From the NCBI RefSeq assembly GCF_002575655.3, contig NC_053039.3, positions 45,943,290 through 46,007,289 on the forward strand: 64,000 nucleotides of DNA, given 5' to 3'. Below, in pieces: positions 45,453 through 56,001 of this stretch. Numbering within the stretch: the stretch's first letter is position 1; every line of letters starts with the position of its first letter. The stretch comes from Aegilops tauschii subsp. strangulata (lineage: Eukaryota > Streptophyta > Magnoliopsida > Poales > Poaceae). The notes beneath the pieces are model-generated. The model saw nothing but the letters and a program-made list of their open reading frames with translations. It searched no databases and was not told the DNA's origin. Position numbers and translations under genes: made by a program.

Positions 45453-47236
45453 TGTTGGGTAACGTAGCATGCAATTTCAAAAAATATTCTACGCTTTCGC
45501 AAGATCTATCGAGGATATGCAGAGCAACGAGAGGGGAGAGTGTGTCCACGTACCCTCCTAGACCGAAAGCGGAAGCGTTTAGTAACGCCGTTGATGTATT
45601 CGAACGTCTTCACGATCCGACCGATCCAAGCACCGAACGTACGGCACCTCCGTGTTCAGCACACGTTCAGCTCGATGACGTCCCACGAACTCTTAATCCA
45701 GTTGAGGTGGGGGGAGTGTTCCGTCAGCACGACGGCGTGGCGACGGTGATGATGAAGTTATCGGTGCAGGTCTTCACCTAAGCACTACAATGATATGACC
45801 GAGGTGTGTAACTGTGGAGGGGGGCACCGCACACGGCTAAGAGAAATCTTCGTGTCTTTGGGGTGCCCCCCTCCCACGTATATAAAGGAGGGAGGGAGAG
45901 AGGCCGGCCCCCTAGGAGCGCGCCAAGAGTATGGAGTCCTACTAGGACTTCCAAGTCCTAGTAGGAATCCCTTTCCTTTTCAGAGTAGGAGAGAAGGAAA
46001 GAGGGAAAAGAGGGAGGGAGTAGGAAAAGGCAAGGGGGGCGCCGCCCCCTTACCCTAGTCCAATTGAGACCCATGGGGGGGCGCACCACCTCCCCTTGGC
46101 CTGCCTCCTCTTTTCCCGTATGGCCCAATAAGGCCCATTACTTCTCCCGGTGAATTCCCGTAACTCCCCGGTACTCCGAAAAACACCCGAATCACTAGGA
46201 ACCTTTCCGATGTCCGAATATGGCCTTCCAATATATGAATCTTTACCTCTCAACCATTTCGAGACTCCTCGTCATGTCCGTGATCTCATCCAGGACTCCG
46301 AACAAACTTCTGTCATCAAATCACATAACTCATAATACAAATCGTCATCGAACGTTAGGCGTGCGGACCCTACGGGTTCGAGAATTATGTAGACATGACC
46401 GAGAAACATCTCCGGTCAATAACCAATAGCGGAACCTGGATGCTCATATTGGCTCCTACATATTCTACGAAGATCTTTATCGGTCAAACCCATAACAACA
46501 TACGTTATTCCCTTTGTCATCGGTATGTTACTTGCCCGAGATTCGATCGTCGGTATAATCATACCTAGTTCAATCTCGTTACCAGCAAGTCTCTTTACTC
46601 GTTCCGTAATGCATCATCCCGCAACTAACTCATTAGTCACATTGCTTGCAAGGCTTCATATGATGTGCATTACCGAGAGGGCCTAGAGATACCTCTCCGA
46701 TACTTGGAGTGACAAATCCTAATCTCGATCTATGCCAACCCAACAAAAACCTTCGGAGACACCTGTAGAGCATATTTATAATCACCCAATTACGTTGTCA
46801 TGTTTGATAGCACACAAGGTGTTCCTCCGGTATTCGGGAGTTGCATAATCTCATAGTCAGAGGAATATGTATAAGTCATGAAGAAAGCTTTAGCAATAAA
46901 ACTTAACGATCATTATGCTAAGCTAACGGATGGGTCTTGTCCATCACATCATTCTCCTAAGGATGTGATCCCGTTCATCAAATGACAACACATGTCTATG
47001 GTCAGGAAACTTAACCATCTTTGATTAATGAGCTAGTCAAGTAGAGGCATACTAGGGACACTTTGTTTTGTCTATGTATTCACACATGTATCAAGTTTCC
47101 GGTTAATACAATTCTAGAATGAATAATAAACATTTATCATGATATAAGGAAATATAAAATAACAACTTTATTATTGCCTCTAGGGCATATTTCCGTCAGT
47201 CTCCCACTTGCACTAGAGTCAATAATCTAGTTCACA
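45453..47236 (-). mobile_element. Angela-related Copia: 3' LTR and internal stub
   Basis: LTR 45453-47198 (1746 bp), sense TGACGGAAATATGCCC to ACCCAACA, colinear with but clearly diverged from the Angela-like LTRs at 10406 and 31356. It is followed by the conserved PPT and internal start (GTCTCCCACTTGCACTAGAG) up to 47236, where the CACTA-like end begins. The rest of this element is presumably right of the CACTA element, outside the window. Confidence 0.85.
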
Positions 47237-47610
47237 CACTAGTAGAAAAAGGGCCTATTGTCCCGGTTCGTGAGGGCCTTCTGTCCCGGTTTGTGGACCG
47301 GGACTAAAAGGTCGTTACTAATGCCCTTGGCCTTTAGTCCCGGTTCTTACATGAACCGGGATAGATGGTCCTCCATGTGGCCGGTGCGGCCAGCCCAGGC
47401 AGGGGGGCCTTTGGTCCCAGTTGGTGACACCAACCGGGACCAATAGGCATCCACGCGTCAGCATCTGGCTGGAGCTGAGTTTTTTTTGAAAGGGGCTCAT
47501 TTAGGGGGTTTGGGGGTTAATTTAGGTTGTTATTAGGTAGCTATTAGAGAGAAGTGTCCTCTCTTATATCTCCGTGCTTGGTTTACCAACGCTACGTACT
47601 GCTATGCCTA

Positions 47611-47749
47611 AACATGGCTTAGATTGAAGTGAAGGCAACATGTGGTGCATGTCAAAAGTAATACTAATCCTAACTTGATCAAGTTTGGATTGTACTACTT
47701 TCGACATGCACCACATGCATGTTGCCTTCACTTCAATCCAATCCATGTT
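47611..47749. repeat. 139-bp near-perfect palindrome
   Basis: Left arm 47611-47678 is nearly the reverse complement of right arm 47679-47749. The centre is AACTTGATCAAGTT with no loop, and the only larger difference is an extra 4 bp (CATG) in the right arm. RNA from either strand would fold into a long hairpin. Confidence 0.88.
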
Positions 47750-47964
47750 CATTTCACCCGCTGATATATAATAACTCTTCATGCTCGCATCATGCATCAT
47801 CATATATAATAACAAGTCCTACTAATCATCATCATACAACTTCTACTCGTTATTAATAACAAGTCATACGGTCATCATCCTCATAGTCATCGAACCAACC
47901 CAAGCTACTTAATTGTTCTTAACACATGATCATCAGTATTAGGTAGTACACCGAAATACCCTCT

Positions 47965-49160
47965 TTAAGGTAAAATAGCATAAAACAATATAGACCCTGA
48001 CTCTCCATTATGGAGAATGGAGATCATCCTGTCTCCAATTCTTGCGCTTCGCTTCCTTTTGCTTCCAAGAACCTCCTTATGACTGTCCATACATTTTTTC
48101 CATTCCTTGATTTGCATGTCTCCACTTCTTTTAGAAATCCAGTATGGATAGTTGAGATTCGTAGGATGACCTGGACGTATGTTCAAAACATTAAGGCGAC
48201 CACTCTGATACATCAAGTGAGGCACACAATCCCCTGGGATTATCTGTTGAAAAACATAGTAATAACTTCATAGTTAGAAATGATGTACTAGTTTTAGAAG
48301 TATGCAAAATATGTACGGATGTCGTAATAGTAAAAAATCTTACCCGGGTATCTCCATAGTAGTTACCGTAGTTCAACACGTGCACTAGTGGCATGTATTG
48401 ACCATAATGTGGAGGAGTTTTACAATAGATATTGTAATTCTCAAGATCAGTACAAAACCCGACCAGATGATTTTTCTCCTTATAAGTTAACTCAGAGCCA
48501 TCGGTGTAGTAGGTTCTGTCTACCATATTCCGCACATTGTTTGAACAATCAAAATAAGCTGTCAATGGAAATAAGTTGTCAACTATTTTGAAATGAACAA
48601 TATAAATTAGTTAATAACTATGTTTGAGAAACTCACATAGCGGTAGAATTGGAGGCGTATCAACAAGGACCCAAATATCCATATTGTCCTGCTCGATGTC
48701 AGGATCACCAAGATCCATGGTGACAAGCATACCCTCATCAAAACCATACATCTTGCAAAGTGCTTCCCATTTTTTGCAACCAAAATGGGTTACGCTCTCA
48801 GAATTGTACAACTTTACTTCAAAATCCACATCATGATGGGTCCTTAGGTGAATTTTCTTTGTTTCGAAACTTTCATGGTCTTCAAAACCCATCCTCTCCA
48901 AGACATAGCGTCTTGCATGGCATGGGATAAGCTAGTCGAATTGTAAAAGATGAAAAGTACACGTTGAAATATTTGAAGTCGTGCTTAATTACAAAAAAAT
49001 AACACTTGTCGTCATTGCGTACCATTTCAACATCGAAGGTCTCCTCCAGCTTAATGCTGAAGCACCGATCTTCGTCAAGGTGAGGCCTGTCGCACATACC
49101 TCGGTCGTCGTGGCACCATTCGCACTCCCCCGGGCGGTTTTCGTCGTCCGAGTACGACAT
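47965..49160 (-). pseudogene. Broken multi-exon gene, possibly B3-like
   Basis: Reads leftward. Exon 1 starts at ATG 49160 (MSYSDDENRPGECEW). A frame break and stop near 48925 separate it from exon 2 (KKWEALCKMYGFDEGMLVTM), which ends at a GTGAGT donor at 48637. Exon 3 is 48558-48344 (NVRNMVDRTYYTDG) and exon 4 is 48243-47965 (IPGDCVPHLM, ARIGDRMISILHNGESG, ILFYAIL), joined by a 100-nt GT-AG intron. The I-P...G-D...F pattern in exons 1-2 and 4 recalls plant B3 DNA-binding domains, but this is a weak call. Similar proteins are, as I recall, common in Triticeae transposon DNA. The frame break makes the gene non-functional as it stands. Confidence 0.5.
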
Positions 49161-49695
49161 TTCCTATGTTCATAACTCAAATATTAAACTTTTACAATTA
49201 AATATATGGTGGAGAAGCTACCCCCACGGGAATGAAGGAGAAGCTACCCCCACAACAACAGTCGGGATCCTTCGTCCTCTCATATATGGTGGAGACTCGA
49301 CAGACTTACAGTCAACCCGAGGACTCATATTGACATGGAGATTTGGCTGGTCTCACCTCGAGGTCGGAGGGGGGTCGGTGACGGTGACGACGGCGCGGAT
49401 GATGGAGGGGGCTCCTAGATTTCTGTAAAAACAAAAACCCTATAAGCTGTCAACTAATCAAATGCATACGCCTTGCATAGTGCTCTCCAATTTTAGCGTT
49501 CAAAGTAGGAGTAGTTTTCCAATTTGAGCATTCAATAAGCAAAACTAAATCGTAAAATAAAGTAGTATTCAAATTAGCATGCATGCAATTATAAGCAAAA
49601 CTACATCATCTCTTGCGTCCGTACATCATCGAATATTATCACTAATTAATACACCTCGAATACTATCATACATATAGCATCGCTAATACAGCTAG
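49161..49695. other. CACTA-like internal sequence without a gene
   Basis: No supported gene. It holds a short direct repeat (GGAGAAGCTACCCCCAC at about 49211 and 49229) and a run of GGTGACGGTGACGACGGCG-type sequence near 49375, similar in character to the G+C-rich edge at 63905-64000. Confidence 0.6.
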
Positions 49696-49958
49696 CTAGA
49701 ACCGTAGCACCCGACGGGTATCGGCGCGGGCGGTGGACACCCAAAGAGAAGGAACCATCACAGGATCATAGCTCCAGTGAGATCCCTGAAGAACCTGCCA
49801 GGTATTGTTGGACCTGCCCTCCAACGCAACCATGTAGCGACGCACGTGCTCGTCCTCCTCGCTGGCATGGTCACGTACCACCTCCGCGGTGTCCGGAAGC
49901 CTCGGCACAGTCAATGGCCCACGCGACCGCCACCAAACAAGGATCGGGTCAACAACGG
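49696..49958 (-). pseudogene. Unidentified reading frame cut by Gypsy B
   Basis: Minus-strand frame that begins right of Gypsy B (about 63075-62979, WAPPGWYWEVLPFGG), is interrupted by the 13-kb insertion, and finishes here (VPRLPDTAEVVRDHASEED, HVRRYMVALEGRSNNTW, SLWVSTARADTRRVLRF) at a stop at 49696. Across the junction with one AACGG removed the frame is continuous. It resembles an uncharacterised protein recurrent in Triticeae transposon DNA (recollection, not checked). No function is assigned. Confidence 0.6.
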
Positions 49959-50475
49959 TGTCGTGGAATTGTCACGGTAGATGTCCTTGAGCTAGGACTT
50001 AGTCGTGGAGCCATCGCAACTAGGAAGCTTGAAGGGGTTAAGCGGGACAAGGAACACGAAGGTTTATACTGGTTCAGCCCCTTACGGTGAAGGTAAAAGC
50101 CTACGTCCAGTTCGAGGTGTTTATTGAGTAGGGTTACGATCGCCAGGGAGCTAAACAGCTATGCCCGGCTCTCGATGAGATTGTTGTCGCCCTTAAACCG
50201 CTGCCGGGTCGTCCCTTTATATAGGGAGGCTGACGCCCAGCAGCCCTTAGAGTCCCGGCCGGCTCATAAGAGTGTCCGGCTCGGACTCTAAACAATACTT
50301 GCCTTACACTACAAGTCTACCATAACAATGATTGTAACTACGGGTTTTAAGCTATATCCGGGTCTCAGCCCATCTCTGGCCCATTATCCTGAAACTTAGC
50401 TCCGGGCTTCTGGTAATGATCCTTGGAGTAACCCGGCCCTCCTGGCGGGTGACCCCCAGGTCTATATCCTCAACA
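49959..50475 (-). repeat. 3' LTR of Gypsy element B
   Basis: 517 bp, in sense TGTTGAGGATATAGACC to CCACGACA. No difference from 62457-62973 was found by eye. The adjoining PPT in sense is CTGGGGCCTAA (50476-50486). Confidence 0.94.
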
Positions 50476-50486
50476 TTAGGCCCCAG

Positions 50487-50758
50487 ATTGACTTGAGCCG
50501 GCTCGTGTCAATCTTCAGCTCTGCAGACAGAAAAATTCTCCGGCTTGCCATTCATGTGAAGGTCATAACCCGGAGTGACGTCATCCTCTGGACTCCGGAT
50601 AATCCGCCGTGACGTCATCCTCCATTAAGTCCGTTTTTTACTCCGCCAGATCCGCAACGGATCTTTGCTTTTACTGTCCTTCCGAGAATCGAGGCGCCGG
50701 GAGGGGGAGATAACCACGCCGTGGCCTCCTTGAATCCCGCGCCCACTTATGACTCGGC
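50487..50758 (+). other. Upstream region of the Gypsy B antisense gene
   Basis: No gene. About 270 bp between the PPT and the antisense TATA box. It contains repeated GTGACGTCATCCTC (about 50576 and 50610), each with a TGACGTCA palindrome core of the type bound by bZIP factors. This is a plausible promoter region for the antisense gene. Confidence 0.5.
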
Positions 50759-50768
50759 CTTATAAATA
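50759..50768 (+). promoter_or_regulatory. TATA box of the antisense gene, Gypsy B
   Basis: CTTATAAATAGG, followed by a C/T-rich leader (50782-50830). Upstream lie two copies of GTGACGTCATCCTC. The gene points away from the 3' LTR, as in element A. Confidence 0.75.
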
Positions 50769-50789
50769 GGCCGGCCCAGCACTTTCTTC

Positions 50790-53700
50790 TCACACTCTCC
50801 TTCTTCCTCCTCGCGCTGCCGCTTCTCTGCCCGAGCTCCGCCACTGCCGCCGCCGTCGCGCCCCCGGTCTTCATCAACCCGGCCGCTGCATCACCCTGAT
50901 TCGGACCAGACTCACGGCAGCGACCTCCGCTCTTTCCAACTCCGGTAAGTCTTCTTCGCTCTGCCAGATAGATCTACTTGTAGGGTTCATCTTGTGTTCT
51001 TCGCGTTCTTCCCCATTGCCGCAAACCTCCGTACTTCTTATAGTCACCACACTTAGTTGATTTGTAACCTCACCTAGAGTCAGTGCGGTAGATGTTTGAA
51101 ATCCGTTTCTTCTGCAAAGAACCTTCTTTTTACTGCATAAGAACTATGTTCCACCTCAAGAACTTCTCCTGCCTCTGTTTTTAGGTCTAGAAAATTTTCA
51201 TTTCACCCGACCATTTTGATCCAAAAAAGTTACTGCAATATGTGAAATCTGTTTTACCACACTTAGTAAAAACTGCAGCCCTTGAACCCTGGCGGCTTAC
51301 ACTTCGGACTTAAAGAACACACGCGCCGAAAAACTTTCCGGTTGAAAGAGAACCATGCTATGTAGACTCCTCCGGCTTAACTGTAATAAACCGTAGATGA
51401 TCAACTTATCCTGAAAGCCCCGACGGCTTAGATAACCCATCGTATCAATATATATCATTAGTCCCCTTCATAAGCCGTCATTGTAGTTTGAATGATAAAC
51501 TCCGGCTTATAATTAACCCGGACACCTTTCTCTTTATCATAGAACCACCAACCGTCACCATGCCTCCCAAGGCTCCCATCACTTGCAACTGGATGAGATC
51601 CAACGTCACTGATGAAACCCTGGCCAACTTTGTTAAGTCCGGATATCTGCCCAGGAAGGAAGTGATGTCCTACCGTGCCCCTGATCCGTCAGAAGAAAGA
51701 CCACAGCCGAGGGACGGGGAGGTAGTGATCTTTGCGGACCATATGAGCCGGGGCTTCGCACCGCCCGGCTCAAAATTCTTCTGGGACGTGCTCAACTTCT
51801 TTGACCTTCGGCCTCAGGATATAGGACCCAATTCCGTATCCAACATCTGCAACTTCCAAGTTTTTTGTGAAGTATATCTTGGAGAAGAGCCGAATCTGCT
51901 GCTCTTCAGAGAGCTGTTTTATTTGAACCGCCAAACCGAGTGCGCAAACGGTCCAAGTCTAGAGTTAGGCGGCATCTCCATCCAACGGCGCAGGGACTGC
52001 CTATTTCCTTACGCAGAACCGCCAAGTCACCCCAAGGACTGGAACATGACTTGGTTCTACTGCCAAGACACGTCCCCGGCTGATGAGAGCCCGCTGCCCG
52101 GCTTTCGCCCAACGCGCCTGGAGCCGACTCATCCGCTATCCGACAAGTTGACTGCCGCGGAACGCCAGCCTCTGCTTCCGACGATCAATAAGATCAAGGC
52201 CCTGCTAGGCAACGGTCTGAACGGAATAGACCTGGTCCGGGTCTGGATCTCTTGGCGGGTGATCCCATTGAGCCGCCGCCCCGGCTTAATGTGTGAGTAC
52301 ACCAGGCGAAAGGATGACCCGCAGAGGCACAGTCGCAACGACCTTCCAGAAGATGTTGCTGAGGAAGAGACCAAGGCTCTGTTAAACGAGAGCCTGGCAG
52401 ACTGTGGAAGAACCGGGCTAGCCCCATTCTACGAGACCAATCCAGCCCCAGCGGTAAGCCGCTGACTTTAACCTTTCCATTTTATTTTACCGTTCGTCTT
52501 ACTAAGAACTCATTACTGTATTTCTCAGGCTGATGATAAATTCTGGCGGGTCAAGTATGACCATGAGGCGGCCAAGAAGGCCAGGAAGGCGAAGAAAGCC
52601 GCCAAGAAAGCCGCCCCTCGCAAAAGGGGAAACAGACCCACTGCTTCGGAGCTGCTGCAATTAAGCGATAGCTCCGAGTCAGAGGTAACCCTTAAACCTT
52701 TTAAATTCTTGCAGTATATGTTGTCTGATGCTGTCCGCCTTATCAACACTTGCTTACTAACAGGACGACACCGGCGCCAGTAACCCGGTGATTGAAGAGG
52801 TAACGTTACTCCCCTCCGACTCGGAGCCTTTGCCACAGCTGAAAGTCCGAAGGGTAACCCGGAAAGTAAGCTTTTCTCATCCATTAGCTCATCAAGACCC
52901 TCAATTCCTTTTGAAGCAGCAGGTTCACGAGAGCCGGCGTCACACCCGGGCCCGCAAGGACACCGACCTCTCCACCGGGTTACCCGACGCAACGAGGAAA
53001 CGCCGCACTGAGGTTTTTTCTCACCTGTACCCTTTTCATCCGTTGGCGGGTGTCATCCGTCAGCCACTCAACTCTTCCGACTCCAACTACCAGGAGACCT
53101 CCCCCTCTTCAGGTGACTCCATGCAGTCAAGTCTGCCGGCCTTCAAGACTGCCCCCGGGTAATAACAATCTCCTTACATTATCTGTCTGTACTTACCCTT
53201 TGTATGCCTAACACTTCTGACTTTTCAGTGCCCAGGCAAAGCTCACCAAAAGAGCAAAGAAGACAAGGTCAGCCGGAGTGCCAGACTTGCCCGAGCCGGA
53301 GACGACGGCTCAAGAGTCGCCAGCCGCCTCCGCCCCCGAAGCCACCATTCCCATGGACACGGCGCCTGAAGCCCCTGCCCCGAGCACCAAGAGAACAACC
53401 GAAGCATCAGCTAACCCGGAGGCGTCCGGCTCAGCCCCACCAGCTAACGACCCGGACGTGGTAATTACCCGGACGGAGTATGTTGAGCCGGGGAGGCCGA
53501 CCGCACTGGCCAAATGCTCCGCGAAGGGGGAGTTGCTGCAACCCCATCGGGTGAATCTGGATCTCTCCAGCTACACCGATTTAAGCATTGGAGAGCTTGT
53601 CTCAGGCTATATCAGCCAGGTTCACAAGAGCTGAGACGCCGAGATCGCCATGGTCAACCAGATCCAACAGAAATCTGAGGTAACCTTCTGCTGTTTTCTT

Positions 53701-54919
53701 ATTTCTGCATAGTGATCCTTGTCATTCTAGCCCCCAAGTCTAGGACTTATACTTGAACATGTTGTAGACTTTAGATTCCGGCTTACTGAACTGAGCCGGC
53801 CGTACATAGATAGATACGTTCAATATGCATTAGCCCCCAAGTGCCAAGTGTCTTTGCTTGGAAAGCGCTTGGGACTTTATAGAATGACTGTTAATAACCC
53901 GGAAATATATGCAGGCTGTTGGCAAGAAATTAGAGTCGGACCTGGCGGATCTCAAGAGCCGGCTGAAGGCACAAGAGATGGAGACCCGGAAGGCAAATGC
54001 CAAGTTTGTCTCCAGCGTCGCCGCTCAGGAGAAATTGAAGACTGAATTCGACGCTGAGCGGAAGGCCTGGGCTGAGGATAAAACTGCATTGGTGACCCGG
54101 GCAGAACAGGCGGAGAAGGCCCTCACTGAGAAGACCGCTGAGCTCTCCGGTCTAAAGCGCCAAGTGTCCCAAATGGTAGCTGCCATCTTCGGTAAGTCGC
54201 CTCACCGGCTTTCATTCACGTTGGAATGTTTACATCTCTTAACTCATCCTTATCACCGGGTCATCTGATGTTGTTAAACAGGTTCCAGAAGCGCCAACTT
54301 GAACCAGAGCGTGGTCACCAAGTTAAAGGCCGTGTACACCCTGGTGGAACAGCTCTACACCGGGTCACAGCGGGCCTTAGCTGTGGTGGCCCTGTCGAAT
54401 GAAGTGCCGACTCATCTGGCCGAAGTCCTGCGCCGGCTCGCAGCTCTGCCGCAGCGGATCCAGGAGCTACGACGAGCATCCGCGAGATCCGGAGCAATCG
54501 CCGCACTGAGCCGGGCCAAAGCCTTCTTGCCGGAGCTAGACCCGGCAGACATCGCCCTGGGTTACCCCAGCCTGAAAGAGGACGGCTCAGCGTTCGACCA
54601 GAAGGACTTCGCGGCTTGTGTGAAGGCTGTGCGCCCGGTGGCCACCATCATCGGGAACGACACCGATTTAACCAAGTATCAGCCGGGATACAACGCGGAG
54701 AATCAGAGGATTCCAACCCCTCGCTATGAAGCTATCAATCTGATTCCCCCGGCTCGCCAGCACACCTTCGCCCCGGAGATTAACCCGGCCGGGTTAATTG
54801 ACGAAGAAGCTCAGTTCGAAGCTCTCAGTGGCATCAACTGGAAGTCGTCGACCTTCGAAGTCTTGGGATCAGCCGGAGCAGAAGATGAGCCGGGGACTTC
54901 GACTCAGCAGGCGTCATAA
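50790..54919 (+). pseudogene. Antisense spliced accessory gene of Gypsy B (one stop)
   Basis: A non-coding first exon ends at 50944 (CCG|GTAAGT); a 598-nt leader intron runs to 51542. Coding exons: 51560-52453 (ATG in CACCATGCC, protein MPPKAPITCNWMRS), 52529-52684, 52764-53158, 53229-53679, 53915-54191, 54282-54919. They total 2811 nt, 936 codons plus stop, all joined in frame at GT-AG sites. The single defect is TGA at 53632-53634 (codon 617). Exon order gives an N-terminal domain like that of element A (GFAPPGSKFFWDVLNFFDL, FCEVYLGEEPNL), a Lys/Ala-rich basic segment (KKARKAKKAAKKAAPRKRG), a Pro/Ala linker, a coiled coil (residues about 633-724), and a C-terminal domain with RASARSGAIAAL. 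Function unknown. Confidence 0.8.
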
Positions 54920-56001
54920 ACCGGCTAGCGGCTCACCAAACAACGCTCCACCCTTGAAACTTTGAAAGATTTTTGTAATAGAATAGGTGCAACAATTTAT
55001 CTTTGCCGTGCCATCGTGCACGTAATGAATGCTGAAATCCTTTGAAGTCATTCTTTTTGATGCTCCTCCGGGTTATAATTATCCTTCGTGCTTCTCAACC
55101 TTTTTTAAAAAAAGTACCTTTAATTATCTGCATAAGAAGGCAAATCGCAAGTCACAAGGCGGCTTACCGCCCTGAGAATCAGGTGTCTGAGATGGATAAC
55201 CCGGAAATTCAAAAAAAAAAGACTGGTCCTTAACTATATTCTGAACATAGTCGTGATAACACACTCAACAGCTTGTAAGCATACTTCCGGGTTAAATAAC
55301 CCGGGTAGCACGGTTAGTATCTGAACTAGAATTTACTTGTCTTGATGACATCCACGATGCTCAACTAACAAGATAAACCAAAATTAAGCCGGCAAGTGAA
55401 ACCCGGCAGTACATACTTTGACATGATCAGAGTAAACTTGTGGTAAAATGTAAAAATTTAAGGGCTTCCGGTTTGAATACGACCAGAACCTTGGTCCAAA
55501 GGGGTTAAGCGAAGATTCGGATACGATCATATAGCCCCCAGTGGGTTCGGCGATGCCAATCAAGAGGGTATCGACAGCTATGTTCTCTTGGGTTCGAATA
55601 CGACCCATGTTTGAACAGGAAGCCCCCAAGTGATTCTGAAAATTGTTTAACGACGCTGATTCGAATACGATCCACGTCGGTTCTCAGAGGGGTTACACTA
55701 TGATTCAAATATGACCAAAGGCAACCTCCCAATGAGCTCGGCACTTTGCCAATCAAATGGGTATCGACAGCTATGTTCTCTTTGGTTCGAATACGACCCA
55801 TGTGTGAACAGGAAGCCCCCAAGTGACTTTATTGCTTACAGCTAGATTTGAAGATGATCATAAGCCGGATCTTCTGTAAGTCAGCATGTAAAAAACAACA
55901 CACATACTTGGGAGAGAGCAAAGGACAGAGGTCCTGCTTTATTGCTTTATCATGATATATACATGGCTGAGATAAATATGTACATCACAAGAGCCGGTAG
56001 C
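54920..56001. other. Spacer between antisense gene and Pol of Gypsy B
   Basis: No gene. It holds the converging 3' ends of the antisense gene (+) and pol (-), an A/T-rich stretch after 54960 that could supply polyadenylation signals, and a two-copy tandem repeat. Confidence 0.65.
55495..55880. repeat. Two-copy tandem repeat, unit about 193 bp
   Basis: GCCAATCAA...GGGTATCGACAGCTATG at 55555 recurs at 55748 (period 193) and continues through GAATACGACCCATGT to AACAGGAAGCCCCCAAGTGA. Copies differ at scattered bases. The sub-motif GAATACGA(C/T)C recurs several times within each unit. Confidence 0.85.

Noticed and set aside
52866..52922. Possible extra 57-nt intron in exon 52764-53158 of the B antisense gene
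   Set aside because: It starts with GTAAGC and ends in AG, but is shorter than typical plant introns, and the frame is open through it. Left as exon.
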